Notes: a model not told the origin generated them from the sequence alone. A DNA stretch of 64,000 bases from Arbacia lixula (GCA_963669155.1 OZ022576.1:10532618-10596617), one strand, 5' to 3'. Positions 20,992 through 35,512 are shown, counted from the first letter of the stretch. Made by a program: numbers and translations.

Positions 20992-21610
20992 TCAAGCTTT
21001 AGCTGCTGTCTTTTTCTGAGGGCTACCCGACTTTTTCGCTGGTCGCACCTCCACGCCGGTTTTCTTCGGGGAGGTCGTCTTGGCAGCTGTTTTTGGCGGT
21101 GATCCCCCTTTCTTCGGAGTAGTCTTGGGGGCAGCTTTGGGGGGTGAGCCCCCTTTCTTTGGAGTAGTCTTCGGGGCAGCTTTGGGGGGTGCGCCCCCTT
21201 TCTTTGGAGTGGTTTTCTTGGCAGCTGTTTTAGGTGGTGAGCCCCCTTTCTTCGCTGCACCTTGAACAGCCTTTTTGGCACCAGTTGGGGGTCCTGCCGT
21301 CGGCCGTGCTCCCGCCCCTTTACCGCTAGGAGGTACCTGTGGCCGCATCGCTCCTTTGCCAGGAGCTGGCGGTTGCGCAACCCCTTTCTTGGGGGAAGCC
21401 CCGGCGACAGGTTTCCTTGCCCCCATTTGAGGAGCACGTGAATCCCCAGCACCTGGCATCTTTGGTGGGCCTTTCATCCCTCCTCTCCCGGGAGGTTGTG
21501 GGCCTGGGGGCCTCGTCTTCTTGCCCCCCTCTGCACCCAACAGGGGCTTAGCCGCCTCCGGATCCTTTTTCTTATCCTTCTCGTCATCGTCTTCTTCATC
21601 CTTGAAACAA
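20992..21610 (-). CDS. TSP1/Ig gene exon 17: Lys/Pro/Ala-rich cytoplasmic tail, stop
   Basis: After TTTGTATTTCAG the exon starts CCFKDEEDDDEKDKKKD. About 200 residues rich in K, P, A and G follow, ending at a stop at 20992-20994. Residues coded at about 21100-21260 are copies of a 15-residue unit, KKGG[SA]PPKAAPKTTP, with a 45-48 nt period. T-P-K-K and S-P-K-K motifs recall histone H1 tails and proline-directed kinase sites. No enzymatic or signalling domain is visible. Confidence 0.9.
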
Positions 21611-24600
21611 CTGAAATACAAAAAGGGAAAAACTAATAACCACTAAAGAAGCTATGAATTTCATCTGCGCTCAAGCTCTTCACGACGTAGCTTTTAACAG
21701 ATGTAGCGCCATCTGTTGACACTTAATCGTCGTGTTTTCTACGGCATACAATAGAGTCGTTTATATTGGTAGATAACGTTTATGACATCACATCCAAAAT
21801 AAGTAATATTGAGTATCATACCCCTCTTTTGGACATGCTGGGTATAGCCTATGTAGCACGTGCGAAGTATAGGTCACGAATAAGCATAGCCTAAATGTAA
21901 ATGTTATCACCCTTATCTGTACAGGGGGTGTTTAACCAAGCTGTTCGTAAGTTACGAACGACTTTACGAACGACTGGTGATCCCTTCTTGTGCTAAATCA
22001 GATTCTCAATGAACAAAGTGTGGTATCGCATTTAGCACAAGAAGGGATAACCAGTCGTTCGTAAAGTCATTCGTAACTTACGAACAACTTGGTGAAACAT
22101 CCTACTGTGTATCATTTTGGCAACATTTCAGATACAAATCATAGTGTTAAACTTTGTAGCAGGATTTGACTGGTATAAAGGAGTTAGCCAAACAGATCCC
22201 CCACATATCCATGAGAACTATCTTACCAGCAGACGCATACACAACAGCAAAGGAGGACGACGAGGACGACGCCTCCTACCCCGCCGGCTATCATCATCAT
22301 CGATCCCCGTCCTTTCAATACTTTGGTCTGCGACATGGCTAGGGAAAGCAGTCTCTTGTGCATGGCTAGAGTAGGGGGCGTTCAAAGTGATCAAATGTAA
22401 TGAATAGATGCGCAAACAAAATGAATACACGTATATCTCTACATATGAGTAAGCATTTCATTTGAAAATAAGAATTAGTTCAGGGTTAGACCAATGCAAG
22501 TATGAATGTCAAAGTTAATAGACAAATGGCGAAACTGCGAATATAATTAGATAACTTTTTAAAAGATAACAATTAACAAGATATTGAATACAGATTAGCT
22601 CATTAGATTATTGTTTGTTATTCCTACAAAAGGTTTCATATTTTGGAAATAAAGTTCATTGACCTTAAGGCTCAGAAGGATTCTATTTTTCCTTTCATTC
22701 TTGGCCATTTCTCGCAAACTTCAATGACCTTTGACCGTTGATCTCAGATGTATTTGACCCAAATTTTGAGCAGCTCATCGGTAATATAAAGGTATACATT
22801 CTTTGGTATATTAGGCCAAGTTTTAATGTCATATTATCGTATATATAAGGCGTAACTGGATGGGGACTGACAGACGGACAGACAGACAAAGCGAATACAT
22901 GTGCGGCGGCATAAAAACACAATAACACATAAACACGGATGAACGAACTAATGAAAATCCGTGATTGATGCACCGGCATGCGTATCTTCCACGAGACCTT
23001 TTTCTTTCGTCGGAAACTGGAAGACGTAAGCTAAGATCCTTGTCGAAACATGGCCCGAGGGGCCGAGAGAAACAGGATATTAAATCGAAACGGAGATGGA
23101 AGCAAGCGGTTACACTCGCTCCGTAAAATCAAGTTTGAGCGAATTTGAGTAAGACTGTGACAACAAGAGACCGCACGAGAAAGCCAATTGAATGACCGCT
23201 GTCCTCACAAATTTATACACTGTCGCAACGTGATTAAAAATTACCGCGGGCAAATAAAAACCGAAGAAGGATTCTTTCAATATAATTTGTGCAGCTGCGA
23301 AGACACGACGACATGTAGGTTTTCACATTCTCCCAAGGTAGACCTCGGGGTTGACAACGATAGTACACATTCTCCAAACGATGTTAACATTATGCCTACA
23401 GTAATACATTTTAACTAAATAGATGGATTTTTTTTTTAGCCAGGCTCTTTTACATTCATTTCACTCAACTTGAGATCAAATGTCCAGCGACCGAAGAAGG
23501 TAAGACAAATTATATAGGCACATACGGCACAAGAGATCGCGGCACAATCATGATAACTTATTGTGGAATGTGAAATTTTCACATTTGTAGTGAAAAAAAA
23601 AATATGTTACACCATGACATGAACACAGTGAATACAATGATAAGCACATAAACAAATATCCATAAATTAGAAACTGAATGCTCTCAACTCAAATCAAATT
23701 CGTCACCGTCAATTTTTACTCACCTCTCTTTGGCAAAACTGAAAGAATAGAAAAGAAATTAAACGAATTTGAAACCGCTGTTAAGGATACAATATGTGTT
23801 ATACTGTTATACTTGGTTTGATTTATTGCATTGATTGCAGTAATTATAGTATCAACGTGAACGAAGTTAATCACACACTATCCACACAGCAGATCACAAC
23901 ACTGGTATTACATATATTACATGGGTACCAATAGCAATCTCATTCATTCTCTTAATATCACTCGTGTATTAAGCTATTCAGTTCAAAGATTCGACTAACT
24001 GGATCAAATACCCTGGCTTATATTATCAACATACCATTTCCAGGGTCATGCAAACTAAAACCTGATTTCAATAATGTTTCCTGCAAAAGGATGCATGACA
24101 AATTCGTGTTAAGTGTGGAGTAAATAATTAGAAGTGAGAACGTGTGACTTTGATATCATCTAAAACGCTTTCAGTTTTGCGGATTTTAATTTACTGTGTT
24201 CTTAACACAGTCGCTGTGGAAATTTAAAGTCACGCACAAAAATACAGTCAGAGGAAGAAACATGCAGAAACTTCGTGGAATGTCCGTCAAGACGATAGTT
24301 GCAATTTGTTCTCAGAAAATTACTTTTACAGTTGTGCATGGCACATTAATTCAAAAGTCGGCATGGATGTATTTGTGCACTAGAAATTCACACAAACCGC
24401 GCGGATCACTTGTTTACATCACACACAAAGGGTTAAGCGAAATGAGATTGAGTGCTAGTGGTTGAGCCAACACCTTGTGTGCGACATACACTGCTACTAT
24501 ATGAGGTTACTTGTGCTAAAATGCACCAGTGGCGGATCAAGGGTTAATGAACAAGAGAATGTGGTGCGTACCTTCGACCTGAGCGATGTTAGTGACCCAT

Positions 24601-27329
24601 TGTCTTTGGGTAGCTTCGTGTATCACCACGCACTTATACACGCCTGCATACCGCTCGTCAATGTTCTTGAAATGCTCAACATTTACCTTGTCAAATGTAA
24701 GATAAAAGAATAGAAAGTAAGCGAAAAGAAACATAAATGAGCTACGGAGAATCGAGTTCAATTTTATTGTTCAGGATAAGACGACGAATAAACGAAAAAT
24801 CTACACTTTAATGCACAACGACTACAACTCAATAGGCAGGTTATTGATTAATCATAACATGTAACACCATCATGTTGAATAAATATTTTGAGCCCGTTTA
24901 TCAAACGATTGTTATTGTTTTGGAGAAGGTCTATAGGTAAAAATATATTTGTATGCAATTGTTTTCATTTGCATTTATTCGAAATAGATGTACATTGGAG
25001 TCGAATAAATGACTGCTTCACATTCACTAGCAACATACACGTACCCATGGAAAATGTGCCTTGGCGGATTACACCAATTCGCCTTTCCATCCTAAGCAAG
25101 CCTTGTTAGGCGCCTCGACGAGTGTAAACAAGTTCCCTTGTCACCGTCTCATCCTGAACAAGGTACCTTGGCGAGTTTAAACAAATCCCCTTCTCACCTT
25201 CTCGTCCTGAACAAGGTATCTTGGCGAGTTTCACGAGTCGCCTTCTCGGGGCACCTTTAACTCTTCATATATTTTTACATAATCATCATAGAGCATCGGT
25301 GTATGTGGTACACCAAGGGTTAAGCTTCCGTACGTACCTCTTCTGGTTCCACGTCTTCGTAGCTCTTAATGAGGCTGTCGCCCTTGTACCACTGGGTGGT
25401 GAACCCATCAAAAAGCAGGCCGAGCTGCTCCCCATTGCATGGGATCTCTAGCCCCTCAGCCTCAAAGGCCTGAGTGTCGGCCGCCTCGGGAGGAACTGAA
25501 CAAGTCAATTATATTCAAACAATTTCCCTTTTTTCACAATTTTTTCACAATTGAACAATATTTATAATCAAACGAGTGTACTTACATAATCGAAAAATGG
25601 AATAATATTTTAGACGATAAAACAGTAATTATGGTAATGCTATTGAATTTGTAACATTTTAACAATTATACGCTACAATTGGAGTTCATAATGCAAAAGA
25701 AACAAGTCAACAAATCATTTAATGCATAGGTATCCATGGGTAAAATTCGGACCCATCCTAGTACAAACTCATTATATGGACAGAACTATACATAGTTCTG
25801 TATTATTTTACCATTTTATTAAACAGTGTCAGTACAGCATGGGGAGTGTTTTCACCCCTAGAGTTGATATTCATGTTTAACCATGGTTCGACCTGATCTA
25901 CTGCAACAAATTTGGCATAATCATGAATATCAACTCTATGGGTGAAAACACTCCCCATGCTGTACTGACACTGTTTAATAAAATGGTTTATATCCTACAT
26001 AGATTGAATCCTGTGTAGTGATAGGTTTAAAGAGCATCATGTGACCAAATATATTTCAACTATGATGTTGCGTGACGTCAGACCTCGAAATATTTTTCAC
26101 CATACCAATATTCTGACGTCATTATTTCAGAAAACTGGATATTTTGCTATCGATATCCGTCGATCGATCGCTTAATTTTTGTTCTGAGGTTGCGCTGAGC
26201 CGCTGTGATGAAAGGTCGTCAGCAAACATATCAAATCATTCATATCAAAACAAATCATTTTCTCTCTTGTAATAATTGTAGGATATAAATCAAATATAAC
26301 ATGCACTATTTTCGAAGTACCAGGTGAAATTATGGATTACAAGGTGCCAGAAATAGTACTATTCCTGGCACCTTGGAATCCATAATTTACCTGGCACTTC
26401 TCAGTGCATGGTAAATTTGATTAATATCACGATCTCAAATTGTCTTTAGTGAAAAAAAACAACGACAATCAACTACATCGTCTAAAAAAAGAACCCCAAA
26501 ACGCAATGCGATCGTTAACCTTTTACGTGGTTAATGTCCATGAAAAAGCAATTTGCTTGTGTACACACCCAATGTAAATACCATGAATACAAACTACGTG
26601 TACCATCTTGGGATTTGATCAACCCTACGCACATAGCCCAAATGGATGCCGACTCTCTGTAGTCAGTCCAAACCAAAACTGTTATTTATTGTTTGATTTT
26701 GACAAATATTTACGCATGATAAGTTCATGTCGGTATGATGATAAACTACATTGATGTGATTGCTCGAGACATCCAGCAGGATCCATCTGACATCGCCAAC
26801 TTAATGACAAACAGGGAAATTTGGCGTTTTTATTTTATGTGCTTCAATTACTAGATAGATTTAATCTTTCTTGAATTAAGAGAGACTTCTTTCCTTTTCA
26901 TGTGTTGATTGATGTAAAATCGTGTGCAGACTGTCGTGAGCACGACGCTACCAACGACGAAATGTCTTCGAGTTGACAGTACTTTTGACCAGTGGGTGGG
27001 AGTCGAATAAAAAGGTGATGAAAGAATGGGAAATATGAAATTACAGCAGCAGGTTGAGACCCATTTTTGTGTTGTTTGCTCATCGATCTACTTCAGCGGC
27101 ATCAAACCGAGGACGCCCTTTTGCTCGCAATCTGTTGCCAATGGCAACCGCATATCGAGGAAATTATAGTGCGCTGGTATATTATGTCATGTATGTAGTC
27201 CACTGGCTGGTGAATAGCTGCTTAGTGTTGAGCTGAAGCGTCAGCTGGCTAGATAAATATTATCTTAAAGCGATCATCACCTTCTTCGCTCATCTTCGAC
27301 CCCCCTTATATTTCACACTCTATCTCATC

Positions 27330-27366
<37 letters not shown>

Positions 27367-28629
27367 TCTCTCTCTTCTCTCCCTTTCGTTCTCTCTTTCT
27401 CATTAAGATAAGACAAACAGTGATGTTTATAATTTGCTGCACGTTGTTATACATGTGTTTATGAAGGCATGCAGAGTTCGTATCACTATATCTATCTGCA
27501 CATCGCCACTTCGCTCCATGTCTTATCTATCCCTCTTTATAATGATGAGGTTCTATACCACGGGTTGGTGCTATTGCTAAAGATGTTAACAATTACATCT
27601 CTATCTCTCTCTATATATATACATATATAATCATTGACCTATTACGCGTGGCGTCACCACTTACCCGCAAGACTAAAAACGGCCAAGATGACACCACTGA
27701 CACCCCCAGCCTCTGCTTGGCAGGTGTACACCCCATTATCGGATGACCTCACAGCCTCAAACACTGCAGTGGAGACGGGGCGAGAACATGAAGAAAAAAA
27801 AAAGTTATACGTAGTGACATGAATAGATGGGGCAGCATGATCATAATCTTGCATGGAAACATGAGGTACTTAAAGATTGTCCGTCCCTTTTGCAAGCTTA
27901 AAATGTGAAATCGTCTATCACGATCGTAAATTGAACAAAGTGTGATTCAAGACCATTTCTAAGAATATAGCATGTTGAAGCTTTCTGTGTATATAAAAAT
28001 TTCAGCCTTTAAATTTCAAACCGACGAAAAAAGTATTAGTCTTTGTTACAGTATCTATGTGGTTATTATGCATGTGTGAAATCCTAATTTTATGAGTAAC
28101 TACCAAACTTTGGAGATGATTCCTTCCATAAAACATTTTTTTTCACAATGCGTTTTATAATTTAATAAACAGATTAATCAATAAAGCAGATATTTCAACA
28201 CAAACTGCTAAGAGCCTGAGGTAAAGACTATTAATCGGACGTTGTTTACGTGAATCATTTGAATTTTACACTACGTATCAGTTTCAAATTGTGAATACAG
28301 AGCTTGCTAACACTTCTCTATATGTTTTGCCAATGTTTCGATGGTTTTGTGGTGATCTGAAAAGGGGACTGGCTGTCTTTAAACGTGATCGGTTATACCT
28401 TGGCACCAGAACTGCACTCATTTTCAAAATAATTGGTGACACAATATTATCTAAACTTGATTTCATGCACTTGATGCTAATGGTAGGAAAGTTTCACCAG
28501 TTCACCAACAGAGGATGCTGCAGCATGCTACAGTATGGTTATTTTGACATTTTCCACTACACTTATAATGGCAAGAGGATTATTAGATAGAGAGAGACAG
28601 AGAGAGTGAGATAGAGAAGGGGACATAGA

Positions 28630-28677
<48 letters not shown>

Positions 28678-28692
28678 AAGAGAGAGAGAGAG

Positions 28693-28760
<68 letters not shown>

Positions 28761-30813
28761 AGAGAGAGAGAGAGAGAGAAAAAAAAAAGAAAGAGAGAGA
28801 GAAAGAGAGAGAGGGAGAAAGAGAGAGAGGAAAAAAAAGAGAGAGTTAAAGAAGCTGTAGGGGAAACACATCATTCTAATGGATCATTACTGATGGTCTG
28901 AATATAGAACGGGAACATGACGCTTGAGGAGAATTTTTCTTTCTATAGGTTTAAAATGTATAAAAATCTTACATCTAAATTTCAGGTAGCATGAACTAGG
29001 AGGACCAAATACAATTATGGATCCTGTAACATGACTGTGTAATGTAGAAAGCTTGGTTTAGGTTCCATGAACTCCGAGCTACAAACGTAAGATTAAGATG
29101 AATGCAGCAACCTGAATTGAATAGTGCATCAACGACAAGCTGTACTCTCATGAAAAGTAAGTCAGATCTTTTTCTAGTCTTTGGATTCTGCTCCAAAGTT
29201 CCTTCCCCTTGGCTATTCTCATGCCACAATAATTGTCAATCAGGTTGATGAGGCAGCATTCTTTGAGTAGTATTGTTTGTATCACATCTCAAAGAAAAGA
29301 ACATGTGTGATGATGCTGATCATACCACCTCTCCGTTTTCGTCAGGGTTCGTCTTCAATACCCGGCAGTCATGGCAATACCGATTTCTCAGCTGAATAAT
29401 CATTGGTAGTTTACGCTGTCCTGCCACGTGATCCACGGGAGTAATCCCCGTCGAAATCACCATCAATCCTGCCTTACCCCCGACATCTCCCCGAACCTCT
29501 CCTCAAACCCAGTGTTCTAGTATCAAGCTGCACCCGCGAGACCGTCTGCCGTGATGTCCACCGCCATCAGGTTACGATGCCAATTGATCTGCGCGTCGAG
29601 GAATCCTTATTGAAAAACGTCATTGCCCATATCATTTACACCCTCCCATCAGCAGTACCCCACCCCCCTGCTCCTCCCTCCCCCTGCCCACACTACCATC
29701 TGTGAAGGCTGTAAGTCTTCCATGCCGATCTCCATGCCACACATTTCGCGGTGTGGCGGTGCACCTATGCCATCACTTCGTCGCTATTCGATATCCGTAC
29801 CTCTGGGGAAATCTTTGCAAAAGCAAAAGCTGTTTGCCTGCCCCCTCGAATTTCCCCCTCCCTACACCTTTACGATACCCCTAGTTCCCCTGGATCCAGC
29901 TGTAACTTATACTCGTTTTTTCTCCATCCGCTGGCCGTCGCGCCCCCACTAGATCTGTGCACCTCAGGCATGTCAGGCATGCAAAGAAAACGGATATTTG
30001 AAACAGTGAGTAGACATTTGTCATTCATTGGCCTACTTCCATCTGCGCAAACTGACATGACCAAAGGCTGTCTCCCCTTCATCCCCTTCAACCTCCATCC
30101 TTCACCACCCCTACTTATCTGGTTTCCAAGTATCCATGAGGAACCATTGTCCGTTTTACCTTCATCCCGACCGCCATCACTTGGTCGTTGCGCCGCCACG
30201 CGTCTTGATCTCTATCGGGGAAAACCCGTATTAACCGCTGACCGTATTACTGCCATACTCAGGCCTACCCCCATCCCACACCACCTGCATGACCTATCCT
30301 CACCTAGTTTCCCTGCGTCCAGCTGGACTCTGGCCCCGTCTACCGCCATCCGTTTCCCATTGCGCCGCCACTCGATGCGCGCTTCGGGATAGTCTTCATG
30401 TATCACGCCGATGGGCTCCGTGCAGTCCATCTGCGCCGAGTCCCCGTGGGACTTTTCCAGATTCACGTGACTATCTACAACGCGGTATATGTGAGTGAAG
30501 ATGAGTTGAGATGGGTTAGGGGGGGGGGGGGGGCATTCAGGGGGCACAAGCGAATGAAATATGAGAAGGTATACAAGGAAAGGTGTTTGGATTAGGGAAG
30601 GGATGTGAATGACATTGTTCGTGGGAGCGAGTGAGTGCAAGATTTGTGAGCAATGATATCATCACATGGCAGTCAGTGATAAAAAGAAGGGAACGCTTGC
30701 AATGGAAAGGAGAAAGGGCGCGGGAAAATAAAAGTATTACGAAGTAGGGAGATATTGAAGATGGCAAATGAAGGGATTCCGGGCTTAAGCCGTTGACACA
30801 AAATGGCGAACAG

Positions 30814-30852
<39 letters not shown>

Positions 30853-33800
30853 ATACTCATATCGTATTGTACGAAATACCCTCCCCCCCCCCTTCCAATC
30901 CTTTCACCAAGTTTCCATGCTCTCAATCTTCCTCAATATGTCAAGTCAAGTCTCATCTAACTTAGATTGTAACTTATAATCTTTCCCACATGCATACGCA
31001 TATACAAGGTCTCAGTGTGATTCCGCCTCGATTAAAGGCAATTACGATAGTGATCTTACCTTCCAACATTTCGCGCAATGTCTCGGCAATTGCTGTAGAC
31101 GAAGTATAAAGAGGTCATTAGCAAGACTTAAAAGTGTATACTCTCTGATAATCATATAATAATTTCATCTCAGTCTTTTTACGTAATCATCACACCCTTT
31201 GATCAAATTGGTATCATGGGTGTACATGCTGAGTCTTCTTATGGCCCGTCTCGAGAATATGCTCGTAATTGGAGACAATTAGGATCTTATCAACTATGAA
31301 GATGAATTATTCTCCTGGGAGTATCATAATTTTAGATCGTATGAATACTGCCAATGCAACAATGCTCTCAATGTAAAATGTGTACATTGTTAAATATAAA
31401 AGTACCCTTTCCCTACGTCAGTAAGCTCCGAAATTATGTAATCTGCCTTCATATCAAAACGACATTAAGCCAATATTAAAAAGAAATGTGTAAACTGTTG
31501 ATGTTACATGGGTTTGACTTATACGGAGATATATGTCCATCAATACTCCATTTATCGAAGATATCACAATAACGCTATATGACAGTTACCATAAAATGTA
31601 CATTAATTATACGAGCACACGTTGATAGAGGAGTGGGTGGGGGTGGGGTAGGGAGACCCACCTGGTGGTAAAGTTGCATCCGGGCAACCCTGCGTGTTGC
31701 AGGGGGCATCAAACTGTTCCGTCTCCCCCTCACATGGCCTCCCGCCGTACTTGGGTGGGGTGCACTGCCTAGTCCTGTAACCCGTGCCCCCGCCACACTC
31801 TTCCGAACAGTCATCGATATGCGACCACGCCGTCCATGCGCCGTCGACCGGGCACACGACATCGATAGTGCAGGTTCGCGTCTCGTTCGACTTACCCTCG
31901 CATACTATGATAAACATAGGTGGGAGAGGACGTGATTGATTTTGTATTCTACTGTATGGAAGGGTTTAAAATGAAACTAATTGTTTTTTTTAACGTATTG
32001 AGATATGTTGTAATCAGAATGAAAGGAAATTAGTGACAAAGTTTTCATTTTCTTTGAAAGTGCATCATTTAGAACAGAATAATGAAAAAGACAAAATTAA
32101 ATGAACGTAATCTCGTTATCATTTCTTAACTCCCAACCTTTCTTTGAAATATAAAATAATGTGAGTCACTTATATTTACGTGTTGTAAAGGTTCACTGGA
32201 TTTTGCATTTCAGTGGCACGATTATAGAAGGTCATTACTGTCAATAATTTATTTGAGCTGACAAAATGAATACTGACAAACGCAATCCAGGAGTATGTGT
32301 TATTACGGAAAAAAACAGGCCCTTCAACGAATATTGATCAAATTTATGGAAAAAAGACGGAAGTAAATAGGACGGAAGCAAGGAAATAAAGTTTATTCTA
32401 CAAATTTATACAGGATGTTTATCTCGTGCACTAACAGGTCATGCATTTAATGATAGTACATTGCCTACAATATCGAAAACATTCAATGAGACCCACTTTA
32501 TTTATAAGTCCCACATGTGATATGCTGGCCTTTTTGTGTGCGTTTCATGGACTTGTTATATCGCCACGCGTGTGCGTCAACACCGTCCAATCCGGACACA
32601 ACAGTCCGTGACGTCAGAACGACGCGTCGCTCTATTTTCAGTCAATGCTCGAGTCAAATAACTTCTTGTGTACACGTCTCCCTGCCTCGCTTTTTGTTGC
32701 GTCAAATACGACTCGCATGCAATGCCTCTATTGTCGTTTTTAGAATTTTGGATGCGAGGCTGAAATGTAAGGGCTGTTGAGTGCCCAAGATAGAAAGACA
32801 TTTATCCGTCATATAGGCCAGTTGGTAAATTTCTACACAAGATGTTTATAAAGTTGATAATTTGATTTCCGAGATATCATCTTGTGAGAGGCTAATATGA
32901 AAGCGTGCCCCTCTTCCGTCGATATTTAATAAGAACACACATGTTTGTTCACGTGTATGAAAGCATGATAAACATCACGCTTGGATCATCATGAAATAAG
33001 TCACCCTGATTTCTTTAAGGAACGTCATATTTGTTGTTTGTAAACAGGAAGCAGACGTGATGAAGACAGTGCCAACCTCATTGAGGACAATCTTGCTCTC
33101 TGACGCATACAAAGGATGCAGTACCTTAAGAATATTATGCTTACTTCGCATTGCACTGGTAAACACCTATTATCATTTGTAAATGTTCGATTGTCCGTTC
33201 GGAGAGAGAGGTGGGATGGGGGGAGGGGGAAGGGGGGGGGGGGGGGGTCATGTTGAGTGAGAAAACACCTTTCATAATTCATTGATAACGTGAAGGCGGT
33301 TTTCCAAACCATTTTAGTGACAACGTTGACACTGGCAAGGCTTATGACACACATATGGGCCAACAACACCATAATATTGTTTATATCATTTTGTTTGGAT
33401 TATTCATGAAAGTTGATCTCATACCATTTGAAGTTCTGCTCTAAATGTAACGAGAGTGGTCCCGATCGTGTGTGTGTGTGTGTGTGTGTGCGTGTGTGTG
33501 TGTATGTGTGAATGTGTGTGTGTGTGGTATGCACATGCATTCATTCACATTGCTAGTCTCCTATAGGGACTAGACTATAGTGATGCTAGTATTTGTCAAG
33601 CATTGGAGTTTGACTTTTAGTCACATTTTGCGCAGTCTTCTATCCATCTGCCCATGCATGCTGCTATTGAGCATTATCAATATTTGTTTTTCTTCATCAA
33701 AACATACAAAATTGATACAAAAATATTACAGATCATACTTCACTTTTACATTTGAATACACACAAATCATATCGAACATAAGTTTGCTTAGCACGAATGG

Positions 33801-35127
33801 AGCTGATAGATACCGCTTTGATAAAGTAATATTGTGCGTTGCAAAATTATCAGCAACAGGAGGAGAAAAATATATAATTTCGGTGTGTTTTCTTCAAGAT
33901 TCGCCTTCAATTATGGATGGTACTAAAAGCATACCTGTCATCATCTTCTCTCTGCTCCCTTTATCATCGACTGCGTCTTCACTCTATCTGTAGCCGCCAA
34001 CCCCCCCCCCCCCCCCCCCCTCCTATCTCTCGTTCTCTGCTAAGTGGGATCTCACGTTACTGATATTACGCCAAAAAGCTTCGCGTATTTTCGGAAGAGG
34101 TATCCGTTTTCAGATCTCTGTCGTGTTTCTTATGTCGAGAGTAATCCGGGCCACAGGCACGCATCAATCGTTAAGCCATTTTCCGAGCTCACTATTTTGT
34201 CCTCTTTTTTTCTTCATTATGACTCTTCATATCGCTCGCGCCATATGTCTTGGGTTTTCTCTCTAGACATCAGCTCGAGGATGCTCTCTTTGCTCAATAG
34301 ATTTCGCTTGAATGGTATGTCTTTTAAAAATCTATTGAGTTGAATCCATCGCCGTTCTATTCGGATTTACCTCATGCTTTGCAGGTATTCAAGAAAGCCT
34401 TTCGATATCGCTCTCAAAGTTTAATCAACTGTACATAATGTGCAACTCTTCATGTCTCCTTTACCATGTTTACTTCCGTATGATGTTTTTGATGTATTCA
34501 TTAGGTCATTCCGCGGAAACATCTTCTCTCCCTCCTCCTTTCCGTCTCTCTCTTCTCTCTATCCCCTTTCTTTCTTTCTTTCTTTTTTTGCTCTCTTTCT
34601 CTCTCGTTCTCTCTCTCTTTCTTTCTTATTTTGCTACTGTTTCTGTGTGCAATAAAGTCACGATAATGGTGTGCAGAAAACAGGTCTACTACAAGAACTT
34701 GGTGGTATTTCCATAAATACTTAAAATCGATCTAAAAAAACGATCGCATCAATTTTAGTTGATGAAACAACCCCCTGGTCACAACTCACCGCACTTTTCC
34801 ACTCTCATGATATTCATTGTTCTTCCTTAATTTATTCTAGTAATGTTATTCTGTTCATCGATATTGTACAGGTGTAGGGTGCTATTGCAGCATGTTGTTA
34901 TGAATGAAAGCATATAACATTTTTTTCCCTGTCTCTCTTTCTGTGCCACCTTCACTCTATTTCTGACTCACTCTTCCTCTCTGTCTCTCTCTTAAACCTC
35001 TTTTAAGAATAAAAAAAAAAAAAAATATCGCTCTGTTTCTCTCTCTCTCTCTCTCTCTGTCTCTGCCTCTCTCTGTCTCTGTCTCTTTCTCCCTCTCTCT
35101 GTCTCTCTGTCTGTCTGCCTGACTCTT

Positions 35128-35176
<49 letters not shown>

Positions 35177-35457
35177 CTCTTACACTTGTCTCAGCCCCTC
35201 CTTGTCTCCAAATCCTTTCTTAGTTTTTATTCACCTTCGTATCCCTCGTGACCAGCCCTCCCTCTTGACAACCAAGGCTGAGTATGCTGGATGCTGGATG
35301 GCAGCTGTTCTTACCTTTCCCCGTGCCTGCTGGGGAGGGGTTATTGCACTCCCTCGTTCTGACTCTCACGCCCTTACCGCAGGTCACACTGCAGTCGTCT
35401 GACCAGAAAGTCCATCTCGCCCACTTCCCGTTCACTAGAAAGATGATCATGTTGATG

Positions 35458-35512
<55 letters not shown>

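Noticed and set aside
22695-22979. Minus-strand open frame with a hydrophobic start
   Set aside because: AT-rich, overlaps a probable repeat tail, and cannot be spliced to exons 15 or 16 in phase.
29325-29395. Open stretch LRNRYCHDCRVLKTNPDENG
   Set aside because: It could be a decayed Ig second-half exon or chance. It has a stop, no suitable donor phase, and no clear family.
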